A stretch of DNA of 20,003 nucleotides, taken from NCBI GenBank assembly GCA_900766495.1, contig CAAFVM010000037.1, forward strand, positions 1 to 20,003, read 5' to 3'. This stretch comes from Clostridia bacterium (lineage in GTDB: Bacteria; Bacillota; Clostridia; Christensenellales; Borkfalkiaceae). The notes beneath the pieces were generated by a model. The model saw only the letters and a program-made list of their open reading frames with translations, was not told the DNA's origin and ran no database searches. A program made the translations under genes and the position numbers. Of this stretch, positions 1 through 6,520 are shown piece by piece. The number at the start of each line of letters is the position of its first letter. The first letter of the stretch is position 1.

Positions 1-112
1 CTCCGTAGTCTTTCGGCGTTTCGCTTTGCTTCTTGCACGAGAATGCAAACATCGCTACCGCCGCCGTCATCACTACAGCCAGCAGAGAAACAAGTATCTT
101 TCTCTTTTTCAT
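1..112 (-). CDS. putative lipoprotein, N-terminal fragment cut by window edge
   Basis: Only the first 37 codons are in the window; the gene runs off the left edge. The visible peptide begins MKKRKILVSLLAVVMTAAVA and continues as a hydrophobic stretch to a Cys at residue 26, after Ala-Phe-Ser. This is a type II signal peptide with an acceptable but non-ideal lipobox, followed by a charged, polar stretch (KKQSETPKDYG). The start is supported by GGAGG about 8-12 nt upstream of the ATG. A consensus promoter lies about 200 nt upstream. The mature domain is outside the window, so the function is unknown; a solute-binding protein is one possibility but nothing visible shows it. Confidence 0.75.
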   Translation of the reverse strand, partial: MKKRKILVSLLAVVMTAAVAMFAFSCKKQSETPKDYG

Positions 113-231
113 ATGCCTTTCCTCCATCTTTGGATTTCGTTACAACTTTCTTTACTTCAAAAAACACGCTTAATTCAAGATTTTATGCGGTTTTTTGAAT
201 TGCTTTAAGAGCGTTTTGCCCTTAATTTTAC

Positions 232-305
232 AAACGAGCGTTTTTTTATTCTTTTAAATCGAGCCGACGTCCGCCCGAAAACCACAGAATAAACTATACT
301 CGTTT
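232..305 (-). promoter_or_regulatory. long hairpin in the 5' leader of the lipoprotein gene
   Basis: Three nested inverted repeats stack into one elongated stem: AAACGAG 232-238 with CTCGTTT 299-305; TTTATTCT 245-252 with AGAATAAA 286-293; and TCGAGC 259-264 with GCCCGA 273-278 (one G-U pair), closing an 8-nt loop. The structure begins a few nucleotides after the transcription start predicted from the promoter at 320-348, so it would be the 5' end of the lipoprotein mRNA. It is not followed by a U-tract, so it does not look like a simple terminator. I recognise no known riboswitch class. It may stabilise the mRNA or be a cis-regulatory element. Confidence 0.45.
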
Positions 306-319
306 ATAATTTAGTCACA

Positions 320-348
320 ATTATACCCCGCAATGGCGTAGATGTCAA
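320..348 (-). promoter_or_regulatory. sigma-A-type promoter for the lipoprotein gene
   Basis: On the minus strand, TTGACA (343-348) and TATAAT (320-325) are separated by exactly 17 nt. Both hexamers match the consensus perfectly. The predicted start is near 313, leaving a leader of about 200 nt before the ATG at 112. Confidence 0.75.
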
Positions 349-914
349 ACGATTTTCTTTAATTATTCATTATTTAAATATAACTATTTCTTATACGAGT
401 TATAAGTAAACCGAAAAAATATCTCTTATTTAATAATTTTTTCTTACATAAACAAAAATAATTTTAACTAAACGGCAAACGTCTTATAAAAAACGAAATA
501 AAAACTTCCGCTCGATAAAAAATGAATATTATTACAAAAGTTACAAATTATTATTCATTTACTGTATCAATTTCAAAGACACAACACCGTTATGTATTCG
601 AAACGAAAACGAATTTTAGGTAGTAGTTTTATTAAAAAATCACCAAAAAACAACTAAAATCGCTACATATTTCGGCAAATTGTTCGCGCGTACGCGTATG
701 CGCTAATACATTATTTGTAAATTATTTAACCGAAAGTTTACCTTTTACGAACGCTCTACTGTTTTTGGTGAGCAAAATAATAGTTTTGCTCCCCCCTCAA
801 AAAAAGAAGCACACCGCGAGCAGAAAAAGTTTAAGCCGAAACAGCCGAAAAATTTATACAAAAAGACCTTGCTTTTTTAAAAACAAATATATTTGTTAAA
901 AAGCCCCCGCGCGC
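349..914. other. AT-rich intergenic region with small inverted repeats, no gene seen
   Basis: No credible reading frame with a ribosome binding site was found here. The stretch is strongly AT-rich and holds several small inverted repeats: CTTATA/TATAAG around 391-406; AAATGAATA 520-528 with TATTCATTT 552-560; and GAGCAAAA 770-777 with TTTTGCTC 784-791 (6-nt loop). A 10-bp palindrome CGCGTACGCG lies near 690. None has a clear U-tract. The region sits between two outward-facing consensus promoters. Confidence 0.5.
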
Positions 915-943
915 TTGACAAGTCCGCCCCGTCTTAATATAAT
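915..943 (+). promoter_or_regulatory. perfect-consensus promoter for pyruvate kinase
   Basis: TTGACA (915-920) and TATAAT (938-943) are separated by exactly 17 nt, an ideal sigma-A promoter. A second TATAAT at 945-950 overlaps the likely start region. Transcription would begin near 950-957, giving pyk a 5' leader of about 225 nt. A strong promoter fits a central glycolytic gene. Confidence 0.8.
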
Positions 944-998
944 TTATAATGAGCGTGAGTTTGAGTTTTTATTTTGAATTTTAACGCCATAATAAGTA

Positions 999-1159
999 TT
1001 TTTGCCCTGTTTTGTTACAAAAACATCAATTTTTCGGCAAAAACGATTTTAAATAACAAAAAAACGCGAACAAATAACCTGCGTTTTAGTTACTATACGA
1101 CAAAAATTTTTTTAATCCGTAACCGGGCGTTTTGTTTTCACTAATTCAGCAAAAAACGC
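999..1159 (+). promoter_or_regulatory. structured 5' leader of pyk (three possible hairpins)
   Basis: Three inverted repeats lie in the predicted pyk leader. TTTTTGCC 999-1006 pairs with GGCAAAAA 1036-1043 and encloses TGTTTT 1008-1013 with AAAACA 1020-1025. AAAACGC 1061-1067 pairs with GCGTTTT 1081-1087. GCGTTTTG 1127-1134 can pair, with a bulge, with CAAAAAACGC 1150-1159, just upstream of the ribosome binding site at about 1169-1175. They could modulate mRNA stability or translation. No known riboswitch was recognised, and chance pairing in AT-rich sequence is possible. Confidence 0.3.
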
Positions 1160-1179
1160 GTAAGTAAAAAGGAGATTTA

Positions 1180-2595
1180 ATGAGAAAAACAAAAATTATC
1201 TGCACAATCGGCCCCGCGAGCAGCGATGAAAAGGTATTTTCGAAAATGTGTCTTGCCGGACTGAACGTTGCCCGTTTGAACTTTTCGCACGGCACACACG
1301 AAGAGCATAAACAAAAAATAGACATGATTAAGCGCGTTCGCGAAAAACTCAACCTGCCTATCGCTATAATGCTCGACACGAAAGGTCCCGAATATCGCAT
1401 TCGCACCTTTGAAAAATCACCCGTAACGTTAAACGACGGCGACGAATTTACTTTTACCACTCGCGAAATCGCGGGAAATGAAAAAATTGTTTCCGTCAGT
1501 TATAAAAATCTGCCCGCAGACCTTGAAAAAGGCGACAAAATTCTTGTTAACAACGGGCTGGTTTCGTTCGAGGTGGAAGAGATTTGCGGCACCGAAATCA
1601 AATGCAAAACGCTTATAGGAGGCGAACTTTCCGACCGCAAAAGCATGAGTTTTCCCGGCAAAACCTTAAAACAGGATTATTTGAGCGAGCAAGACAAAAA
1701 AGACCTGCTTTTCGGCATCGAAAACGACGTTAACTATATAGCCGCTTCGTTTGTTTCGAACGCAGGCGACCTTATAACGCTTAAAGAGTTTTTAAAAGCC
1801 AACGGCGGCGAAAAAATAGGTATAATCGCAAAAATCGAAAACAGAAGCGGAATAGACAACATCGACGAAATCAGCGCCGAGTGCGAGGGCATCATGATAG
1901 GCAGAGGCGATTTGGGCGTTGAAATTCCGTTCACCGAACTGCCCGCCGTTCAGAAAATGCTCATTACGAAATGCAGGCTGCTCGGCAAGCGCGTTATTAC
2001 CGCAACCGAAATGCTGGAATCGATGATTCACAACCCGCGCCCCACCCGCGCCGAAATTTCCGACGTTGCAAACGCGGTTTACGACGGCACGAGCGCTGTT
2101 ATGCTTTCGGGCGAATCGGCTGCCGGCAAATATCCCGTTGAAACCGTTAAAACAATGTCGGACATAGTGGAAGAAACCGAAAAACACGTCGACTATGCCA
2201 CTATGTTCCACGACAGCCATTTTAAAATAAAAAACAAAACCGACGCGGTTTCGCACGCAACCTGCGGCATGGCAATCGACATAAAGGCTAAAGCCATAGT
2301 CGTCACCTCGATGTCCGGCATAACCGTCCGAATGGTTTCGCGCTTCCGCGCCCCTATGGACATTATAGGCATGGCAACCGAAAAATCGGTTTGGTATAAA
2401 TTGGCTCTTTCGTGGGGCGTTCAACCGGTTATGACCGAAACTTTCACCTCGACCGACGTTCTTTTCTACCACGCAAAGAAGATTGCCAAAGAAATTCTTC
2501 CGTTAAAGTCGGGCGATTGCATTGTTGTTACCGCCGGAACCATAGGCGAAAATTCGGGCGGCACCGATACGATTAAAATGATTACTTACAAGTAA
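1180..2595 (+). CDS. pyk: pyruvate kinase
   Basis: Converts phosphoenolpyruvate and ADP to pyruvate and ATP, the last step of glycolysis, in the cytoplasm. The 471 residues match the usual length of a pyruvate kinase without the extra C-terminal PEP-utiliser domain. The (beta/alpha)8 barrel starts at KTKIICTIGPAS. It shows ARLNFSHG (31-38, with substrate Arg32), MLDTKGPEYRIRT (64-76), the IAKIEN block (216-221, with Lys218 and metal ligand Glu220), GRGDLG (241-246, with Asp244), and the MLESMI...PTRAEISDVANAVYDGTSAVMLSGE signature near 278-311. The B-domain exit is divergent: where many homologues have a PGVKVNLP-type sequence, this one has PGKTLKQDYLSE (159-170). The start has AAGGAG about 7 nt upstream. 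The gene is monocistronic, with a consensus promoter upstream and a terminator just after the stop. Confidence 0.97.
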   Translation: MRKTKIICTIGPASSDEKVFSKMCLAGLNVARLNFSHGTHEEHKQKIDMIKRVREKLNLPIAIMLDTKGPEYRIRTFEKSPVTLNDGDEFTFTTREIAGNEKIVSVSYKNLPADLEKGDKILVNNGLVSFEVEEICGTEIKCKTLIGGELSDRKSMSFPGKTLKQDYLSEQDKKDLLFGIENDVNYIAASFVSNAGDLITLKEFLKANGGEKIGIIAKIENRSGIDNIDEISAECEGIMIGRGDLGVEIPFTELPAVQKMLITKCRLLGKRVITATEMLESMIHNPRPTRAEISDVANAVYDGTSAVMLSGESAAGKYPVETVKTMSDIVEETEKHVDYATMFHDSHFKIKNKTDAVSHATCGMAIDIKAKAIVVTSMSGITVRMVSRFRAPMDIIGMATEKSVWYKLALSWGVQPVMTETFTSTDVLFYHAKKIAKEILPLKSGDCIVVTAGTIGENSGGTDTIKMITYK

Positions 2596-2617
2596 GAAAA
2601 TTCCTGTTAAAAACTAA

Positions 2618-2675
2618 AAAACCGCGCTATATGTCGTTTAAACGGCATTTCGACGCGGTTTTCTTATTTTTTAAG
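2618..2675. terminator. two-way terminator between pyk and the MATE gene
   Basis: AAAACCGCG (2618-2626) pairs with CGCGGTTTT (2654-2662). A second stem inside (about 2631-2648, centred on TTTAAA, one G-U pair) makes an almost fully paired hairpin. A T-rich run follows on the plus strand (2659-2672). On the minus strand the 2611-2621 region supplies a matching U-tract. It ends pyk transcription and also the convergent HAD-MATE operon. Confidence 0.85.
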
Positions 2676-2709
2676 CACAATGCAAATAAAAAGTTAAATT
2701 TTAAGCGAA

Positions 2710-4101
2710 CTATTCGTTTACGGACTTATAGGCAGACTTCTTAGTTTTATATCTTTTATAAACCATAAGCAATATTACGGCAAGAACGCATGTAGCCGCC
2801 TGCGACAAAGTAAGCGCCGCCCACACGCCGTTAATTCCGGTTACAAGCGACAACAACAAGAACAGCGGAGTGAACAAAAGCGGGTCGGCGTAAGCTATGA
2901 AATTAGCGCAAGCCGTTTTCCCCGTCGAGTAAAAATACGCGCACGAAAATTTCACCGCGGCTTTAAGCGGATATGCGAACGCGTAAATTATAAAGCCGAC
3001 TTTCATCATGGCTTCCGCCTCTGCCGAAACGGAAAAAATCCCCGGCAAAAACGCGATTGCCGCAGGAGTTAACGCCGCGAATACAACCGAGAAAACCGCA
3101 AGCAAAATACAAGAAGAGCGCACTGTTTTCGCCGAATTCAATCGGTCGCCCGCCCCCTCGTAATAACTCAAAAGCGGTTGAACGCCGTCGCACACGCCCT
3201 GATAAACGTAATCGTAAGTGTAAAGCACGTAGCTCATAACGGCGTACGCGCTCACCGCGGCAACTCCGCCCTCTTTCAGCGCGAAAATATTCGTAAACGT
3301 AAGCGCAGCCGACGGAGCGAAATTAAGCCCGAGCGGCGCGAACGAATTTTTAATAACTCTTTTCAAGCAAGGGAATTTTTTATCCTTGTTTTTTATTACA
3401 TTTTTATTATTTTCGGCAAAATTTTCGCTTATATCGTCTATTTTTTCGGAATTCTCCGTCGCATCTAAAACTGCGATTATTTTCTTGTTTTTAATAAACG
3501 AAAACAGCCCGAGCACCGCGACAACCGCCTGCGAAACAACGGTGGAAGCCGCCACGCCGTAAAGCGCGTATTTATTGACCAAAACAAAATCCAGCCCCAC
3601 GTGAACGGCAAGCCCTACCGCCGTATAAGCCGCGGAAAGAAATGTTTTCCCGTCGTTTCGGAGCAACACTACCACGCCCGCCCCCAGAACCTGAAAAACA
3701 GAACCGAGCGATATTACCAGCGCGTAATTTTTCGCGTAAGTCATAACGTCGCCGCTTGCTCCCAAAAGCTTTAAAAGCGGAGAATAAACGGCGAGGCAGA
3801 ACGCGGTTGCCAACGCTCCCGCGGCAAACAACACCAAAAGCGCGGTATTTTTAATTTTCTCGGCAAGTTGGTTTTGCCCCTGCCCGCGAAAATTATTTAT
3901 TTCTACCGAAGCTCCCATTCCGAGCGCGGTACCCAGCGACGTTATAAACGCGACTATCGGCCACGCAACGTTTATGGCGGCAAGCCCGTCGTCTCCCGTG
4001 CGATTACCTATAAACAAGCCGTCGATGTTGGTGTAAGTTCCCACTAAAACCATAGCTATTATCGACGGCACCACATATTTAGCCAAACCGAATTTTTTCA
4101 T
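2710..4101 (-). CDS. MATE-family efflux transporter
   Basis: A 463-residue membrane protein with about 12 hydrophobic segments and the two-half architecture of the MatE family. These are Na+- or H+-coupled exporters of drugs or metabolites in the cytoplasmic membrane. Visible features include an N-terminal VPSIIAMVLVGTYTNIDGLFIG segment, the typical first helix with an Asp, and an internal repeat of such helices in the second half. The loop between the halves (about residues 207-250) is unusually long, charged and Asn/Lys-rich. The ATG lies 3 nt after the stop of the HAD gene, with only a weak ribosome binding site, so translation is probably coupled. The substrate is unknown. Assignment to the family is secure; a multidrug role is only inference. 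Confidence 0.9.
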   Translation of the reverse strand: MKKFGLAKYVVPSIIAMVLVGTYTNIDGLFIGNRTGDDGLAAINVAWPIVAFITSLGTALGMGASVEINNFRGQGQNQLAEKIKNTALLVLFAAGALATAFCLAVYSPLLKLLGASGDVMTYAKNYALVISLGSVFQVLGAGVVVLLRNDGKTFLSAAYTAVGLAVHVGLDFVLVNKYALYGVAASTVVSQAVVAVLGLFSFIKNKKIIAVLDATENSEKIDDISENFAENNKNVIKNKDKKFPCLKRVIKNSFAPLGLNFAPSAALTFTNIFALKEGGVAAVSAYAVMSYVLYTYDYVYQGVCDGVQPLLSYYEGAGDRLNSAKTVRSSCILLAVFSVVFAALTPAAIAFLPGIFSVSAEAEAMMKVGFIIYAFAYPLKAAVKFSCAYFYSTGKTACANFIAYADPLLFTPLFLLLSLVTGINGVWAALTLSQAATCVLAVILLMVYKRYKTKKSAYKSVNE

Positions 4102-4104
4102 TGT

Positions 4105-4902
4105 TCAACCTATAAATCCGGTAAATTTTTCGTCCGACATTTCGCCGCCCGCATTATAAACGCCTGCAGCGAGGCAATCGCAGCCGCCCTTAAAGCGCGA
4201 AAGTATATAATCCGTGGCTTCGGCGGCGTTCGCGGCGTTATAACACGCGGAAGATTTTATTTTTTCGCAAGTTCCCACCGACACGAAATTTATTCCCGCG
4301 TTCATGGCAAACGAACAGTCGGTAGCGGTGTCGCCTACCATATAAATTTCGCTTTTATCGGCGCCGGTAAGCTTTTCTATTTCGTAAGCCGCAGCGGGGT
4401 CGGGTTTGTGCGGAAACTTACCGTCGTCGCAATAAATTTTTTCGAATAAATCGGCTATTTTAAGTCTTTCAAGGCAAATTTGGGTTATAACAGGCTCGTC
4501 GGTAGTAACGACGAACAGTTTCGCAACTTTTTTCGCTTCAAGCAATTTTTCGCGCAAGTTCTCGCTGCTCGGCAAAGATTTTCCGTATTTCACCGCCTCG
4601 CTCATAGCCTTTTCGACCTCGCTTTTGGTTACCGTTTTTTCATAACCCGCGCCGTTTAAAACGCCTGTAACTATTTTAGCAAGTTGAGAATATGTTCCCG
4701 AACACAAAACGCCGCTCGGGTCGGTCTTTCCGTTTTTCACGCCCGCAAGAAGCTCGGCTTTTTCGGTAAGTTCGACCGCAAGTTTCCGGTTTTCCGTCGC
4801 GCTTAAAAACAGTTCTTTAAGCGCATGCCTCGCAACCGGCACCCAGAACGAATCGAATTTCATAAGCGTGCCGTCCTTGTCGTATATTATAACTGTTGCC
4901 AT
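4105..4902 (-). CDS. HAD-superfamily phosphatase (phosphoglycolate phosphatase-like)
   Basis: A 265-residue cytoplasmic hydrolase with all four HAD motifs: motif I DKDGTL with nucleophile Asp8 and Asp10; motif II VVTTDE with Thr133/134; motif III Lys166 in HKPDP; motif IV MVGDTATD with Asp191 and Asp195. The alpha-helical cap between residues 14 and about 125 fits the Gph/PGMB-like subfamily. It would remove phosphate from a small metabolite, but the substrate cannot be read from sequence. It is the first gene of a two-gene operon with the MATE transporter. The Shine-Dalgarno is poor (AAGG only one base before the ATG), but the start sits right before the conserved beta strand carrying motif I, so it is likely right. 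Confidence 0.9.
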   Translation of the reverse strand: MATVIIYDKDGTLMKFDSFWVPVARHALKELFLSATENRKLAVELTEKAELLAGVKNGKTDPSGVLCSGTYSQLAKIVTGVLNGAGYEKTVTKSEVEKAMSEAVKYGKSLPSSENLREKLLEAKKVAKLFVVTTDEPVITQICLERLKIADLFEKIYCDDGKFPHKPDPAAAYEIEKLTGADKSEIYMVGDTATDCSFAMNAGINFVSVGTCEKIKSSACYNAANAAEATDYILSRFKGGCDCLAAGVYNAGGEMSDEKFTGFIG

Positions 4903-4950
4903 ACCTTAATTAATAACAATATAATCCATATTTTTGTATTTTACACGATT

Positions 4951-4979
4951 AGTATATCACTAAAAATTTTTTTCGGCAA
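4951..4979 (-). promoter_or_regulatory. promoter of the HAD-MATE operon
   Basis: On the minus strand, TTGCCG (4974-4979) and TATACT (4951-4956) are separated by 17 nt, close to the sigma-A consensus. The predicted start is near 4944, about 42 nt upstream of the HAD start codon. Confidence 0.6.
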
Positions 4980-5087
4980 CACAATACGCGGCAAAACTCG
5001 ACGGAAAAACAAACTTTACAAAAACTTTACAAAGCATTGCAATAAATATCGGCCTTTTTTTATAAATATCCCCGTCGTTTTACCTAA

Positions 5088-5122
5088 AATAAAAAATAAA
5101 AAAAACGCCGCGAAAAGCGGCG
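5088..5122 (-). terminator. intrinsic terminator of the tRNA-Pro/tRNA-Leu transcript
   Basis: Read on the minus strand, CGCCGC (5117-5122) and GCGGCG (5106-5111) form a GC-rich 6-bp stem with a 5-nt loop, followed by a long run of T (about 5088-5105). The U-tract is on the minus strand only, so it serves the tRNA transcript that ends here. Confidence 0.85.
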
Positions 5123-5168
5123 GTATATTTGGTATGGCGGCAAGGTTTTACTTGCTTTAAAATCGCCC

Positions 5169-5237
5169 GCGTGCAAATGCAAGCTACACCATCTTTACGC
5201 ATTTAGAGATACCTCGTTTACACGAACGTTTGCACGC
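5169..5237 (-). ncRNA. possible structured trailer or small RNA downstream of tRNA-Leu
   Basis: A perfect 9-bp inverted repeat, GCGTGCAAA (5169-5177) with TTTGCACGC (5229-5237), encloses 51 nt that can form further small stems, such as GAG-GTAT-CTC. It lies between the 3' end of tRNA-Leu and the strong terminator at 5088-5122, on the same transcript. It does not read as a tRNA: there are no acceptor or T-loop motifs. It may be a processed small RNA or only a folded trailer; no known RNA family was recognised. Confidence 0.3.
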
Positions 5238-5252
5238 AATCCCTAAAAGGTA

Positions 5253-5339
5253 TGGTGCCGCTGACCGGATTTGAACCGGTACGGAGTTGCCTCCGAGGGA
5301 TTTTAAGTCCCTTGCGTCTGCCTGTTTCGCCACAGCGGC
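5253..5339 (-). tRNA. tRNA-Leu (anticodon UAA)
   Basis: The minus strand folds as a class II tRNA of 87 nt including an encoded CCA. The acceptor stem GCCGCTG (5333-5339) pairs with CAGCGGC (5257-5263). The anticodon stem-loop shows GGGACTTAAAATCCC with anticodon TAA. There is a long variable arm (CGGAGGCAACTCCG), as expected for tRNA-Leu, and a T arm ACCGGTTCAAATCCGGT. It is the second tRNA on its transcript. Confidence 0.97.
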
Positions 5340-5416
5340 AAATTCCGCAAAAATTCCGCGGAGCAGCGCCAAAAAAATTAAGGCAAACTAAAAACTCCGC
5401 TTTAAGCGGTTTTATA

Positions 5417-5493
5417 TGGTCGAGGCGACGGGATTCGAACCCACGACCTCTTGGTCCCGAACCAAGCGCGCTACCAAACTGCGCTACGCCTCG
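5417..5493 (-). tRNA. tRNA-Pro (anticodon CGG)
   Basis: A 77-nt class I tRNA on the minus strand with encoded CCA. The acceptor stem CGAGGCG pairs with CGCCTCG. The anticodon arm CTTGG-TTCGGGA-CCAAG carries CGG, and the T loop contains GTTCGAATC. The C1-G72-A73 end is typical of bacterial tRNA-Pro. It is first in a two-tRNA transcript, about 77 nt ahead of tRNA-Leu. Confidence 0.97.
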
Positions 5494-5507
5494 ACGTAAC
5501 GGGTTCC

Positions 5508-5536
5508 ATTATAAAACATTTTTTTTAAAAAAACAA
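5508..5536 (-). promoter_or_regulatory. promoter of the tRNA-Pro/tRNA-Leu transcript
   Basis: On the minus strand, TTGTTT (5531-5536) and a perfect TATAAT (5508-5513) are separated by 17 nt. The predicted start is near 5500, only a few bases before the tRNA-Pro 5' end at 5493, as is usual for stable RNA genes. Confidence 0.7.
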
Positions 5537-5611
5537 CTGTTTTTCAAGCGTTTGGCAATTTTTTTTAGTCGCCTGCAAAAATTTAACTTTTTAACTGGTA
5601 TTTTTCACGCC

Positions 5612-5676
5612 GCAAGGCAAAAAGTTTTCATACAGCAAGGCAAAAAGTTTTCGCAAAACAAGGCAAAACGTTTCAC
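5612..5676. repeat. short tandem repeat, 23-nt period, about 2.7 copies
   Basis: GCAAGGCAAAAAGTTTTC occurs at 5612-5629 and again at 5635-5652. A diverged third copy (CAAGGCAAAACGTTTC) lies at about 5659-5674. All three keep a 23-nt period. The repeat is in the non-coding gap just downstream of the sigE stop codon. Its function is unknown; it may be a slippage product. Confidence 0.7.
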
Positions 5677-5695
5677 TCGCGCAAAGCGAAAAAGG

Positions 5696-6418
5696 CTACA
5701 TCATTTTATTAATTTCTTTTTTAAGTTTATGCACTATTTTCTTTTCGAGCCGCGAAATATACGACTGTGAAATGCCAAGCATATCGGCAACCTCTTTCTG
5801 CGTTTTTTCCTGCAAACCGTAAAGCCCGAACCGAAGCGCGACAATGCGCTTTTCGCGCTCGGGCAGTTTTTCAAGCGCCTTTTTCAAAAGCTCTTCGTCG
5901 ACCGAACTTTCTATAGTGGTAAAAACGCAGTCTTCGTCGGTACCTAAAACGTCGGAAAGCAGCAGTTCGTTGCCCTCGAAATCTACGTTGAGCGGCTCGT
6001 CGAGGCTGACTTCGGCTTTAAGCCGCACAACCTTGCGCAAATGCATTAAAATTTCGTTTTCTATGCAACGCGAGGCGTAAGTGGCAAGCTTTATATTTTT
6101 ATCGGCGTTAAAAGTGTTCACCGCTTTTATAAGCCCTATCGTGCCTACAGAAATAAGGTCGTCGAGTTCTACGCCGGTGTTGTCGAACTTGCGCGCTATG
6201 TAAACAACCAATCGCAAATTATGTTCTATCAGGTCGCCGCGCACCTCTTCCTCACCCGAAAGCAGCATTTCTATTTTTTGCTGTTCCTCCTCTTTAGTGT
6301 AAGGCTTGGGCAGGCTTTCGCCGTTCGATAAATAGTTTATGTAATTATTTTTCGACGCAAATCCAAGTTTTTCTTTAAGTTTTGCCGCAAGTTTTTTAAA
6401 AAATTCAATAATTTTCAT
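5696..6418 (-). CDS. sigE: sporulation sigma factor SigE (pro-sigma-E)
   Basis: The early mother-cell sigma factor, made as an inactive membrane-attached precursor and processed by SpoIIGA. The chosen start (MKIIEFFKKL) gives 240 residues, close to the 239 of the Bacillus subtilis protein; an in-frame ATG 57 nt upstream would add a basic stretch not expected in the family. The first 27 or so residues form a basic amphipathic pro-sequence. Then come region 2 (NLRLVVYIARKF; LISVGTIGLIKAVNTFN; KLATYASRCIENEILM), a conserved linker (DEPLNVDFEGNELLLSDVLG), and region 4 (LPEREKRIVALRFGL, then the helix-turn-helix TQKEVADMLGISQSYISRLE). AAGGA lies about 11 nt before the ATG. It follows spoIIGA with a gap of 102 nt. 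No sigG follows it here, unlike in Bacillus; tRNA genes do. Confidence 0.95.
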   Translation of the reverse strand: MKIIEFFKKLAAKLKEKLGFASKNNYINYLSNGESLPKPYTKEEEQQKIEMLLSGEEEVRGDLIEHNLRLVVYIARKFDNTGVELDDLISVGTIGLIKAVNTFNADKNIKLATYASRCIENEILMHLRKVVRLKAEVSLDEPLNVDFEGNELLLSDVLGTDEDCVFTTIESSVDEELLKKALEKLPEREKRIVALRFGLYGLQEKTQKEVADMLGISQSYISRLEKKIVHKLKKEINKMM

Positions 6419-6520
6419 AGCCCGTTTTTCCTTTTTCCGCTGCTTGTTTCTGCTTTTCGCCCGACAGAATGCCATATTGTTTTTAGCCTTAATCCCCGCG
6501 GTTATTTTCGTAAATCGACT

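Noticed and set aside
26..208. 60-codon plus-strand frame at the left edge
   Set aside because: Antisense to the lipoprotein signal peptide, which has a promoter and a strong ribosome binding site on the minus strand.
770..791. Hairpin GAGCAAAA/TTTTGCTC as an intrinsic terminator
   Set aside because: It is followed by a C-run on the plus strand, not a U-tract, and no gene on either strand ends nearby.
1792..2472. 226-codon open frame on the minus strand inside pyk
   Set aside because: It lies fully antisense to a clear pyruvate kinase, its translation is low-complexity with no domain, and no ribosome binding site supports it.
5184..5372. 62-codon minus-strand frame across tRNA-Leu
   Set aside because: It overlaps a certain tRNA gene; the translation is that of the tRNA sequence.
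5612..5676. CRISPR-like array
   Set aside because: The unit is 18 nt with 5-nt gaps and only three copies, with no cas gene; it is a plain tandem repeat.
6419..6475. Upstream ATG that would extend SigE by 19 residues
   Set aside because: The extension is a basic, low-complexity stretch not found in SigE; the internal start gives 240 residues and the expected pro-sequence.
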